From positions 868,001-932,000 of the forward strand of contig NC_012108.1 of the NCBI RefSeq assembly GCF_000020365.1: a stretch of 64,000 bases of DNA, read 5' to 3'. This DNA comes from Desulforapulum autotrophicum HRM2 (GTDB lineage: Bacteria > Desulfobacterota > Desulfobacteria > Desulfobacterales > Desulfobacteraceae). The notes below the pieces were generated by a model. That model saw only the letters and a program-made list of their open reading frames with translations. It ran no database searches and was not told the origin of the DNA. Shown one piece after another: positions 54,326-63,312 of the stretch (position 1 is its first letter; each line of letters starts with the position of its first letter). The position numbers and the translations under genes are program-made.

Positions 54326-54360
54326 AAAAGCCATCCAGATACAAGTCTGGATGGCTTTTG
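54326..54360 (-). terminator. Intrinsic terminator between MFS and pab genes
   Basis: GCCATCCAGA and its complement form a 10-bp stem with a 6-base loop. On the minus strand TTTTTTTATTTTT follows. It probably ends the MFS transcript before pabA; T-rich sequence on both sides makes it potentially bidirectional. Confidence 0.85.
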
Positions 54361-54535
54361 CCTATTGCATAACTTCTATTGTTTTTATCTGCTCTAATTG
54401 GCCATTTTGGCCAATTATGAAATATAAAAACCATATCCTATTTTTTTTATAGTAATATATGAAACCGATTTTGAGATCAAGCAAAAAATGTTATGCTTTG
54501 TCCTGGCGACAGGTCCGGGCCTGGCCCCCAATTGT

Positions 54536-55960
54536 CTATCCCCTGTTCTTTGAATTGCACTTGATACTGGCGGTCTTTTTTTTATCCATACGCCCCATGG
54601 AACATAGGATGCCCAGGATGGACAGGCCGCAGAAGATGGAAAAACCTGTGCCCATGGCATTTACAAATGCCTTTGCAGTGTCGGGCGTTACCGGAGCGTC
54701 ATCCATGAAAATGGTGAGAATTATGGTGATAACGGTCATGGCGGTGAGCATCCCCACCGTGCGCATGGTGGCGATGAGGCTGGAGGCGATGCCGTAGTCT
54801 TTGGGGTCAACACTGCCCATGACTGTGGTCATGTTGGGGGAAGAGAAAAAGGCAAAACCGATGCCCAGAAGTGAGAGAATGATCAGTATCTGGTAGATGG
54901 GGGTCTCCACCTGGATAGTGGTGCACATGGCCAGGGCCACTGCGCAGAGCCCCATGCCAAAGGTGGCGATGCGGGCCGGTGGAAAAATGTCTGCAAATTT
55001 TCCAGAGATGGGTGATAAAAAGGCCTGGAGAAGGGGCTGTACAATGAGAATAAACCCTGCGGTCTGGGCAGAGAATCCCTTGACCTGCTGGAGGTAAAGA
55101 CTGAAGAAAAAGGTAACGCCAAACGAGGCCGCATAATTGATGAGGGTTGCGGCGTTGCTCATGGCAAAGACCCGGTTATTAAAGATGAGCTTCACGTTCA
55201 GAATGGGGGAGGTGATCTTCGATTCCCAGGCGACAAAAAAGATCATCCCTGCAATCCCACCGGCGAGAAGCCTGGTATATGCACTGCCATCCTTAAGGTG
55301 GGTGACGCCGAAGATCACGGCAAAGAGGGCGGCCATGTAGATGAGGCTGCCAACCCAGTCAAATGACTTGCCCTCCGCTCCCTTCCACTCCCCCTTAAGG
55401 CGGGTGAGGGTGAGGATCAGGGCGGCAATTTCCATGGGCAGGGCCGAAAAAAAGATCCACCGCCACCCCATGTAGGTTACCATGAATCCTGCCAGAGTGG
55501 GGCCGGCCGAGAGTCCTGCATAAACGGCCGCCACAACAATGCCCATGGCTCTGCCACGCTTGCCCGGAGGGATAACCGAGGAGAGGATGGCCACGCTGGT
55601 GGCTGTAACCATGGCAGCTCCTGCCCCCTGGAGAAAGCGGAAGAGGATAAAGATCTGGATGGTGGGGGAAAGACCCAGGAGAAGCGTGGCAAGAGTCAAG
55701 AGGATGGCACCGGCCACAAACACTTTTTTGCGGCCATGAATGTCGGCTATCCGGCCGGCCGGCAGCATGATAAGGGCCACGGCCAGGATGTAGACCATTT
55801 CCACAAGGCCCAGCCCAACAGCTCCTGCGGAAAACTCTTGGCCGATGGCGGGCAGGGCTACCCCCACGGCGGACATCATAAAGGGGGCTAGAAATTGTAC
55901 TGCCGACACTACAAAGATCGTGAGACCCGGAGAAAGGGATTGTTCAGTTTTGTTTTCCAT
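54536..55960 (-). CDS. MFS drug exporter, DHA2 (EmrB/QacA-like)
   Basis: 474 residues with about 14 hydrophobic segments. PAGRIADIHGRKKVFVAGAI is the loop-2/3 MFS signature and FLQGAGAAMVTATSVAI the second. It exports drugs or metabolites with protons. The ATG at 55960 has GGAGG upstream, better than an earlier in-frame start. A terminator follows it. The substrate is unknown. Confidence 0.88.
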   Translation of the reverse strand: MENKTEQSLSPGLTIFVVSAVQFLAPFMMSAVGVALPAIGQEFSAGAVGLGLVEMVYILAVALIMLPAGRIADIHGRKKVFVAGAILLTLATLLLGLSPTIQIFILFRFLQGAGAAMVTATSVAILSSVIPPGKRGRAMGIVVAAVYAGLSAGPTLAGFMVTYMGWRWIFFSALPMEIAALILTLTRLKGEWKGAEGKSFDWVGSLIYMAALFAVIFGVTHLKDGSAYTRLLAGGIAGMIFFVAWESKITSPILNVKLIFNNRVFAMSNAATLINYAASFGVTFFFSLYLQQVKGFSAQTAGFILIVQPLLQAFLSPISGKFADIFPPARIATFGMGLCAVALAMCTTIQVETPIYQILIILSLLGIGFAFFSSPNMTTVMGSVDPKDYGIASSLIATMRTVGMLTAMTVITIILTIFMDDAPVTPDTAKAFVNAMGTGFSIFCGLSILGILCSMGRMDKKKTASIKCNSKNRG

Positions 55961-56263
55961 GCCCCGCCTCCAAGCTGTTTCCCAGTATGGGGTTCTGGTA
56001 CAGGGTGTCATGCATCCTGTGAATCATGGCAAGGGGGTAAGCAGGGGATGGGGCTGGTCTAAAATTATTATTCATGGATCTCCTGGGCCGTCCCTTCATC
56101 CCGTGGGCAGGCTATTCATTGTTGACAAGCAAACCATTGACATGACAATAAATAAACTGTGGAAAGGCGTTGTCAAGGGAGACCTCCTATATTATGCTAT
56201 GAAGGGAGTTTCATAAAACAAGGTCAAAAGACATCAGCCTAAAAGCGGGAGGACGCGTAAAAT

Positions 56264-56968
56264 ATGATTTCCGGTAAAGTTAAATATTCCATTCAGATCG
56301 CCCTGATGCTTGTTGTATTCTTTATGGTTTTAGCGGGTCTGATATTTAAATTTGTCGGTGATCTGCGGTCTGAATCCATAAAAAAACACGCAGAGCAAAT
56401 TGAACAAGAAAAAAGAAAGGCAGAATTTGTTGCCACGATTGAAGAGCAGTATAAACAGATGAAAAAATTATATCAGGAAGGGGAATATGACCAGGTCATA
56501 AAGGTTATAAAGGTGTTTAGTGACCATGGGAAATCAGATTACAAAGATTTACCTGAAATTAAACGAGAGATTCGCAGATTACACCTGGAAAAAAAGCTGG
56601 ACTTCATTCCAAAGATTAATTTGGAAGCGCATATGAATTTTTTAAAAAAAGAGGGGATAGAAAAAGATACGTCAACGCAGGTATTTATTCGGACACCCCG
56701 ATACGGCCAATATTTTTATCCCTCTGATTTTCCCATCCAACTTGAGGGCAGTGCCCTGTCCCTGAACGGTGATTTCTCCGATGATATCATTTGGACAAGC
56801 AGCATTAACGGTAATCTCGGGACAGGGAAATCACTGTCTGTTCGTCTCTCCTTTGGCGATCATAAAATCATTGCCACCGGTACAAACGGAATTACAACCG
56901 GAACCATGGGAACCCTTATCCATGTCGTGACTGAGCCTGAGTTTATGAAAAAACATCGTCGAAATTAA
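56264..56968 (+). CDS. Membrane-anchored coiled-coil protein with C-terminal beta domain
   Basis: 234 residues. N-terminal anchor IALMLVVFFMVLAGLIFKFV at 11-30. Residues 35-120 are a long charged coiled coil with a possible TPR-like stretch (YKQMKKLYQEGEYDQVIKVI). The C-terminal ~80 residues alternate as a small beta/Ig-like domain (QLEGSALSLNGDFSDDIIWT, GKSLSVRLSFGDHKIIATG). No family recognised. It stands alone; an envelope role is inferred from topology only. Confidence 0.6.
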   Translation: MISGKVKYSIQIALMLVVFFMVLAGLIFKFVGDLRSESIKKHAEQIEQEKRKAEFVATIEEQYKQMKKLYQEGEYDQVIKVIKVFSDHGKSDYKDLPEIKREIRRLHLEKKLDFIPKINLEAHMNFLKKEGIEKDTSTQVFIRTPRYGQYFYPSDFPIQLEGSALSLNGDFSDDIIWTSSINGNLGTGKSLSVRLSFGDHKIIATGTNGITTGTMGTLIHVVTEPEFMKKHRRN

Positions 56969-57199
56969 TCCAAGATCCAGACGGCATCTTTTCTGAATGG
57001 AAATCGTCGCTCACAGGGTCCACACAGCATCATTGGGTGATGTGCCGCCGCCGGATCAGGGGGAGCACAAGCTTTGACCCTGAATAAAAAATTGCCCACA
57101 CCGACAAAAAGTAGTAGTAAGTGGTCAAGTATTGGCCATGTCCCCCTGATCTGAATGGATCTGGGAAAACTATTGTTTATGCAAAGGGTTATTTTCGTC

Positions 57200-58534
57200 A
57201 TGTTAACGGATTTTAAGAACCAGATTACTCCCATTGATTTTAATGTCGTTAAGGAAAAAATTCAAGCAACCGGGGTCCCATCTATTGGTAATGGGACCAT
57301 TCGCGAGATCGTTAAAGTTGCCAATGAAATTCAGCAGGCATCGGGTCAAAGATATATTCGCATGGAAATGGGCGTCCCAGGGCTTGCCCCCCCGGAAGTC
57401 GGTATAAATGGAGAGATTGAGGCCCTTAAAAACGGCGTGGCCTCAAAATATCCCATGCTTGAAGGGATTCTGCCCCTCAAGAAGGAAGCGTCCCGATTTA
57501 TCAAGATGTTCATGGATGTGGATCTGCCTGAAGCCTGCTGCATTCCAACGGTGGGGTCCATGCAGGGAGGGTATGCAACCTTCATGATTCTTGGAAACAT
57601 GGATGCTCAAAAAGATACCCTTCTTTTTCTTGATCCAGGATTTCCGGTTCAAAAACAGCAGCTGGATGTGCTGGGCCAGAAGTATGAGGCCTTTGATGTC
57701 TACAATCACAGGGGGGACAAGCTTGAAGCAAAGCTTGAAGCCTATTGTTCCCGGGGCAATATTGCGGGAATCATCTACTCCAATCCCAACAACCCTTCAT
57801 GGATCTGCCTTAACGATGATGAGCTTAAAATCATTGCAAAGATTGCCGATAAATATGGGGTCATTGTCATCGAGGATCTGGCCTACTTTGCCATGGATTT
57901 CAGAAAGGATCTTTCCATACCGGGAAAGGCGCCCTTTCAACCTACCATTGCAAAGTATACCAAAAATTATATCCTGCTGATCTCAAGCTCCAAGGCGTTC
58001 AGCTATGCGGGCCAACGGGTCGGGCTGCTTGCCATATCTCCGGATGTGTACGAAGGTCGCTATTCCCGTCTGAAAACACGGTTTGGCAATGATAAATTTG
58101 GCTATACCCTGATTTACAAGATTCTTTATTCCTTTTCTTCGGGGACCTCCCATTCCGCCCAGTACGGCCTTGCTGCAATGCTCAAGGCCGCCAATGACGG
58201 TGACTTTAACTTTGTGGATAGTGTCCGTGTGTATGGCGAAAGGGCGGTTGCCATCAAGGCGCTGTTTAAAAAAGCAGGCTTTGAAATCGTATACAGCAGG
58301 GATCTGGATGACCCCCTTGGCGACGGCTTTTATTTTACCGTCTGTTTTCCGGGGATGACGGGTGCAGAACTTGTGGAGCGTCTTTTATACTATGGCATCA
58401 GCGCCATTGCCCTTTCGGGGACGGGTAGTGACTATGAGGGAATGCGGGTGTGCATGTCCCAGGTTGGAAAGGATGAATTTGAGGTTCTGGGGGCAAGGCT
58501 TGAGCAGTTTGGGAATGATTACAAGCTGTCATAA
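57200..58534 (+). CDS. Class I/II PLP aminotransferase
   Basis: 444 residues from the ATG at 57200; earlier starts at 57155 and 57179 are possible because no strong ribosome site is seen. PLP-binding features are clear: SNPNNPSWICLNDDELK (Asn), IVIEDLAYFAMDF (Asp) and the lysine in ISSSKAFSYAGQRVG. It transfers an amino group between an amino acid and a 2-oxo acid. A good terminator follows at 58545-58578. Substrate unknown. Confidence 0.85.
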   Translation: MLTDFKNQITPIDFNVVKEKIQATGVPSIGNGTIREIVKVANEIQQASGQRYIRMEMGVPGLAPPEVGINGEIEALKNGVASKYPMLEGILPLKKEASRFIKMFMDVDLPEACCIPTVGSMQGGYATFMILGNMDAQKDTLLFLDPGFPVQKQQLDVLGQKYEAFDVYNHRGDKLEAKLEAYCSRGNIAGIIYSNPNNPSWICLNDDELKIIAKIADKYGVIVIEDLAYFAMDFRKDLSIPGKAPFQPTIAKYTKNYILLISSSKAFSYAGQRVGLLAISPDVYEGRYSRLKTRFGNDKFGYTLIYKILYSFSSGTSHSAQYGLAAMLKAANDGDFNFVDSVRVYGERAVAIKALFKKAGFEIVYSRDLDDPLGDGFYFTVCFPGMTGAELVERLLYYGISAIALSGTGSDYEGMRVCMSQVGKDEFEVLGARLEQFGNDYKLS

Positions 58535-58544
58535 TGGTTTTCCC

Positions 58545-58578
58545 GGGGGTGACAATACCGATGGGGTCACCCCTTTTT
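58545..58578 (+). terminator. Intrinsic terminator after the aminotransferase
   Basis: GGGGTGAC (58546-58553) pairs with GTCACCCC (58566-58573), followed by TTTTT. Confidence 0.85.
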
Positions 58579-58751
58579 CCCAGAGATGAACGGCATTCCC
58601 TGTCCCCATGGGAACTGAACATCAATTTGCCGCCCAGAATCAGTAACTGGGGATGTTCATCTGTTACAAAAGGTTGTTCCTGTTTAAGGTCGGGTGGAGT
58701 TCCCGGCCTTTACATTTTTTTAAGGCCATGGTGCCGTGGGGAAGGAAGTTG

Positions 58752-60452
58752 ATGCAGACAGATTCAAGCAAAACACGGGATGAACTGCTCGTTGAATTGC
58801 AAAGATACAGGGTCAAAGCGCTGGGGGTTGATGCATTAAAAGAACAATTGAACAGGGTTGAGGACCAGTGCCGGTTGTTGCAGTCACGCCTTGAACAGCG
58901 CGATCAAGATCTTGCCCGGGAATGTGCCGACCACCATGCTGCGGTTAAGGAACTGGGCCTGGCGCAATTGATCGTTGATCGTAGCCCGGTCATCCTCTTT
59001 CGGCGCAAAGCCGGTGATACTTTTCAGATGGATTACATCTCTGTTAACCTTCGTAACTTTGGATATGCACCTGAAGAATTTATCAACGGGAAGTTAAAAT
59101 TCAGGGATATTATATACAGGGACGATAGGGATCGCGTTAGAGAAGAGGTACTCCGTTTTCAAAAGGCAGATCTGGAAGAATACAGCCAGCAGTACCGCCT
59201 GGTCACAAAATCCGGTGAGATACGATGGGTTTACGATCAAACTTCAGTAGTTCGAGATAAATCGGGCACTAAAATTTATAATCAGGGAATTTTAATAGAC
59301 ATTACCGTTCGAAAATCAGCAGAAGAAAAATTACGAAAAAGTGAAGAAAAATTTCGCCGCATTGTCGAGACAGCAGCGGAGGGGTTTCTGTTGATGGATG
59401 AAAATCTTCAAATTGTCGATGTAAATGAGGCCTATTGCCGGATGGTCGGGTACACAAAGAAGGAGTTGATCGGCAAAACCCCCCTTGATCTGATGCCGGA
59501 TACCTCCAGGGGGTATATTCTGGCCAACAAGGAAACCCTTTTTATGCGGGAACATCGTCAGCATGAAAGTCATTTCATCGCTAAGGACGGTCGTCGGATT
59601 CCGATCCTGGCCCACGGTAACACCTTAAGGGATGACCAGGGAACAATTATCGGAAATGTGGCCTTTTGCACGGATATGACCGAGCATAAAAAAGCGCTGA
59701 TACTTGCAGGTGAGGTTCAGAAAAGCCTGCTCCCCAGTAAAAAACCCCATGTCAGGGGGCTTGATATTGCCGGTCGGAATGTGTCATGTGACGAAATCGG
59801 GGGGGATTATTTTGATTTTCTCTGGAGACACGATTCCAGCAGGAATGCCTTCAGTATTGTTGTCGGTGATATTTCAGGTCACGGTGTTGAATCGGCTCTC
59901 TTGATGACAACGGCCAGAGCCTTTCTCAGAATGCGGGCTGCACAGCCCGGAACCATCTCCGAGATTATATCTGAAATGAACAATCACCTGGTGGGGGATA
60001 TCCTTGATTCAGGTAAATTCATGACCTTGTTTTATCTGTCCATTGACCCGGACAAACGGGAGTTAAACTGGGTTCGCGCCGGGCATGATCCTGCACTTAT
60101 CTACACACCGTCCACGGGTGAGTTTGAGGAGTTAAAAGGAAGTGGGCTTGCCCTTGGTGTCATCGACGGTTTTAGGTATATCTCACATCAGAAAAACGAT
60201 CTGAACAATGGTCAGATCATTGCCATTGGAACCGACGGTATCTGGGAGGCGATCAATACCAACGGGCAGATGTTTGGAAAAAAGCGGTTGCGTGACACGA
60301 TTCGAAAGTATGCTGGGGAGTCTGCGGACGACATTCTCAATCAGGTCTACGTTGAATTGAATCAGTTTATGAGCGGTACAAAACCCGAAGATGATATTAC
60401 CCTGGTAATTGTCAAAGTTGAAGGGCTCCCGGAAAAAACCTCCCCGGTGTGA
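58752..60452 (+). CDS. PAS-sensor PP2C-type serine phosphatase (SpoIIE/RsbU family)
   Basis: 566 residues. A short coiled coil is followed by two PAS domains (about 75-195 and 205-325, ending GILIDITVRK and VAFCTDMTEHK). The C-terminal PP2C domain has DEIGGDYFDF, VGDISGHGVESALLMTTARA, IGTDGIWEA and EDDITLVIVKV, including the metal-binding aspartates. It probably dephosphorylates an anti-sigma-factor antagonist in response to a signal. No partner kinase gene is nearby. The ATG at 58752 has GGAAGG upstream. Confidence 0.88.
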   Translation: MQTDSSKTRDELLVELQRYRVKALGVDALKEQLNRVEDQCRLLQSRLEQRDQDLARECADHHAAVKELGLAQLIVDRSPVILFRRKAGDTFQMDYISVNLRNFGYAPEEFINGKLKFRDIIYRDDRDRVREEVLRFQKADLEEYSQQYRLVTKSGEIRWVYDQTSVVRDKSGTKIYNQGILIDITVRKSAEEKLRKSEEKFRRIVETAAEGFLLMDENLQIVDVNEAYCRMVGYTKKELIGKTPLDLMPDTSRGYILANKETLFMREHRQHESHFIAKDGRRIPILAHGNTLRDDQGTIIGNVAFCTDMTEHKKALILAGEVQKSLLPSKKPHVRGLDIAGRNVSCDEIGGDYFDFLWRHDSSRNAFSIVVGDISGHGVESALLMTTARAFLRMRAAQPGTISEIISEMNNHLVGDILDSGKFMTLFYLSIDPDKRELNWVRAGHDPALIYTPSTGEFEELKGSGLALGVIDGFRYISHQKNDLNNGQIIAIGTDGIWEAINTNGQMFGKKRLRDTIRKYAGESADDILNQVYVELNQFMSGTKPEDDITLVIVKVEGLPEKTSPV

Positions 60453-60751
60453 GACTCATCATTTTAAGGCATGGGCTGTTCGGTTACATCTTACGGCTTA
60501 AACAGAATTTAAATTTAGGGTTGCTGATGATATCAAAGGGAGAACAGTTTCTGGAACTGATTTCCCAGGGGCAACGTTGGGGAAAAGCCACATTCAGAAC
60601 TTGTTTTCAAAAGGATACATTTGCTGGGATTGGAGGGTTGTGTAAATAGGGCAACACTGCCAATTTAAACAAAAAACGCAATTAATTTGATTCTTTCTTG
60701 CAAATAAATTTGAGAATGTTATGATTATTGATTTTTTATCTGGGAAACAAC

Positions 60752-61630
60752 ATGACTCAACCAATTTGCGGAATCCTGTTCGGTCTGGCGGCTTTTACGT
60801 CATGGGGATTTCTGCCCGCCTACTGGAAACAGATGCAGGCGGTTACTCCTTTTGAAATTCTCTGCCATCGAATTGTCTGGTCATGTATCTTTCTTGGCAT
60901 CATCATCTCCCTGCAGAAAAGATGGGGGGAAGTTGCCGGTATCGCAAGAACACCCGCAAAACTTAGAGCTCTTGTTTTAAGCGGTCTTATCATCGGGACA
61001 AACTGGTTTGTCTATATCTGGGCGGTTAATTCGGGCCGGGTAGTGGAAACCAGTCTTGGGTATTATATCAATCCCATGATCAACGTATTGATCGGGTTTT
61101 TTCTGCTGGGTGAACGGTTCAGCCGCCTTCAATATATTGCTGTTTTTTTTGCCCTGGCAGGGGTTGTTTACTCGCTTTCAGCCTATGGGGATCTGCCCCT
61201 GTTTGCCCTGGCCCTGGCTGTTTCGTTTGCCTTTTATGGCTATGCCCGCAAAAAGATACAGGCTGCCCCCCTGCCTGGTCTTTTGATCGAAACCATGGTT
61301 CTGTTAGTTCCGGCCCTGGCATATATCATTTTCAAGCAGGTCACCATGAACAGCTTTTTCCTGAAAGATCCTGGACTGACCCTCTGGATGATCGGGGCCG
61401 GTGTCGTTACCAGTCTGCCATTGCTCTGGTTTGCAGAATCAGCCAAAAGACTCAACTTATCCACCCTCGGTATCCTGCAATACCTTGCCCCTTCCATTGC
61501 TTTTATGCTGGGGGTCTTTGTTTACAAAGAATCATTTACCCGGCATAACCTGATCACCTTTACGTGCATCTGGATGGGCGTGTTTCTGTATGCCTGGGAA
61601 TCTTTGAAGAAGAGCCGAAGACAATTATGA
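60752..61630 (+). CDS. rarD: RarD-type EamA transporter
   Basis: 292 residues with ten hydrophobic helices. GILFGLAAFTSWGFLPAYWK and ETSLGYYINPMINVLIGFFL match RarD (chloramphenicol-sensitive protein). It is an inner-membrane drug/metabolite transporter of unsettled substrate. Its TGA overlaps the next gene's ATG (ATGA), so the two are coupled. Confidence 0.88.
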   Translation: MTQPICGILFGLAAFTSWGFLPAYWKQMQAVTPFEILCHRIVWSCIFLGIIISLQKRWGEVAGIARTPAKLRALVLSGLIIGTNWFVYIWAVNSGRVVETSLGYYINPMINVLIGFFLLGERFSRLQYIAVFFALAGVVYSLSAYGDLPLFALALAVSFAFYGYARKKIQAAPLPGLLIETMVLLVPALAYIIFKQVTMNSFFLKDPGLTLWMIGAGVVTSLPLLWFAESAKRLNLSTLGILQYLAPSIAFMLGVFVYKESFTRHNLITFTCIWMGVFLYAWESLKKSRRQL

Positions 61631-62517
61631 TTGACATCAAGACATTGATGCTGTCGAATATGCTTGTCAGCGTATTTCTCTGTATCGCATTTCTCATATA
61701 CAGCCAGGATCAAACGACCTACCGTGGATTCCGGTTATGGGCACTTAGTCCTTTGATCATGACATTGGGCTTTATGGCGATATTTCTGCGTGGAACGATT
61801 CCCCTTGGATTAAGCATTTTTGCCGTGAACGGTTTTTTTTCCCTGGTTGCGGTGATTCGCCTGGATGCCATTAAACGCTTCCTTGTGGAAAAATCTTTAA
61901 ATAGATTGTTCTACACCCTCCCGATCCTGGTTGCGCTTGCCGCCATGTTTTTTTATTTTGCCGATGACCGCATTGAAATCAGAACCTTTATTCTCAGTAA
62001 TGTCCTTTTTCTCTTGTCTGTTTTGATTTCATGGAATCTGGTTCGGTACTCACCGCCTGAAAACAAGCTGCTCTATTATTCGGCCGGCATTTTTATTGCT
62101 GCCCGGGGCTTAACCTTATTGACCTGGGCCATTCTATGGCAGATTAATGATCAGGAACATATTCTTGATGCTGGCATCTGGTCCTCAATCCATTTTGAGT
62201 TCGGCTTGATCAGCGAAGTTGGGCAGAACCTGATTTTTTTAATGATGAACAGTAAACGGGCGGAAAAGGATTTCATTGAATCCCGGTCGAAACTTAATTC
62301 TACGGTTTTTGATCTGAGGGCGGCGCTGTCCGAGGTTAAAAAACTTCAAGGCATTTTACCCATCTGTTCATACTGCAAAAAAATCAGGGATGACCATGGT
62401 GCCTGGCAGGGGATTGAAGAATACGTACGAAAACGTTCTGATGTTGAGTTCAGCCATGGGATCTGTCCTGGGTGTGCAGAAAAGTATTTTCCAGATATGG
62501 ATTTATACAGCGATTAA
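61627..62517 (+). CDS. Membrane sensor protein with C-terminal zinc-like cysteine domain
   Basis: 296 residues. The first ~210 residues have about six to seven transmembrane helices. A coiled linker (EVKKLQG) leads to ILPICSYCKKIRDDHGAWQG then IEEYV and FSHGICPGCAEKYFPD. This cysteine-rich tail (CxxC...CxxC) is common after membrane or PAS sensors in deltaproteobacterial signalling proteins. Here it lacks any kinase or cyclase domain. It is coupled to rarD by ATGA. Function unknown. Confidence 0.65.
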   Translation: MIDIKTLMLSNMLVSVFLCIAFLIYSQDQTTYRGFRLWALSPLIMTLGFMAIFLRGTIPLGLSIFAVNGFFSLVAVIRLDAIKRFLVEKSLNRLFYTLPILVALAAMFFYFADDRIEIRTFILSNVLFLLSVLISWNLVRYSPPENKLLYYSAGIFIAARGLTLLTWAILWQINDQEHILDAGIWSSIHFEFGLISEVGQNLIFLMMNSKRAEKDFIESRSKLNSTVFDLRAALSEVKKLQGILPICSYCKKIRDDHGAWQGIEEYVRKRSDVEFSHGICPGCAEKYFPDMDLYSD

Positions 62518-62660
62518 GACCGTTTTGAATAATTTAATTTTTTTTATAAACCCACATGTCCTATCGGACACAACGAAATATGAAACACGATGATACAGGG
62601 CAGGCGATAGTACCATTCCGCCCCCTTTGGTTACCCTGACCGGAACGGTAAACGTCGGGG

Positions 62661-62752
62661 GGATTTTTGCCCTTCCAGACTAAAGCGCAGGAACTGCGGG
62701 CTAAAGTCCTCAAACAGCCTGCGCTTCTTAACGCCTGGAAGGGCAAAAATCC
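62661..62752. repeat. Large nested palindrome (REP-like element)
   Basis: Outer arms GGATTTTTGCCCTTCCAG (62661-62678) and its exact complement (62735-62752) enclose inner arms AAGCGCAGG (62683-62691) and CCTGCGCTT (62718-62726). The sequence CCCCTTTGGTT occurs just outside both ends. It looks like a REP/RAYT-type or similar mobile palindrome. No transposase gene is in this window. Confidence 0.7.
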
Positions 62753-63180
62753 TATCCCCTTTGGTTTACAATGTTCCGATCAGGGAAACCAAAGAGGGCT
62801 CTAAAGTCGAGACTTTCACAATGATGTTTCGACAAGAGTTTATTATAAAATGTTTCCATGGCCCTAAGGGGATCTTTTGTTTTTAATCCATCTACAATTT
62901 CCTTGTGTCTTTCGTAAACTTTCTGGGCTGAAAAGAGTTTCACCCAATGCCTGTAAAATAAAAATTTCGAAATCCCCTGGCAGGAACGGTGACAAAATTC
63001 CACAAGCAGATCGTTGTCGATGCGGGAAAAGAGAAGGTCATGAAAAGCCTTCTCCAGTGGCGCTTGGTCTGATACGGAACCATTGTTGTCAGCGATATGT
63101 CTCATTTTGGCAATGATGCGACCTATCTCTGCAATGTCTTTGTCTGTATAACTGTCCAGCTGGAGAGGATCCGTTCCAAA
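62752..63180 (-). pseudogene. Headless GntR-family (FCD domain) remnant
   Basis: The frame reads ...DPLQLDSYTDKDIAEIGRII then AKMRHIADNNGSVS, EKAFHDLLFSRIDNDLLVEF then CHRSCQGISKFLF and ERHKEIVDGLKTKDPLRAME. This is the metal-binding FCD ligand domain of FadR-type GntR regulators, with EKAFHDLLF and ERHKEIVDGL as its metal-histidine blocks. The N-terminal winged-helix domain is missing, and a stop interrupts the frame upstream at about 63180. It ends against the palindrome. It could still bind ligand but cannot bind DNA by itself. Confidence 0.55.
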
Positions 63181-63229
63181 CTATCGAGTCAATTTCAGCC
63201 ACGCGAAACAGCGGTTTATAAAACAAGAA

Positions 63230-63270
63230 TACCCTGTGCATGGATAGTGATGAATTCTATGCACAGGGCA
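63230..63270 (-). terminator. Terminator-like hairpin after the class V aminotransferase
   Basis: CCCTGTGCAT (63232-63241) pairs with ATGCACAGGG (63259-63268). On the minus strand it is followed by TATTCTTGTTTT. It lies about 45 bases past the aminotransferase stop. Confidence 0.6.
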
Positions 63271-63312
63271 GGTTTGTTTTTAATGGCGTTTATCGATTAC
63301 TGATCAATGGGA

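Noticed and set aside
60449-60649. 66-codon frame after the PP2C phosphatase
   Set aside because: Overlap of GTGA with the previous stop is suggestive, but composition and lack of any recognisable feature make it most likely non-coding.
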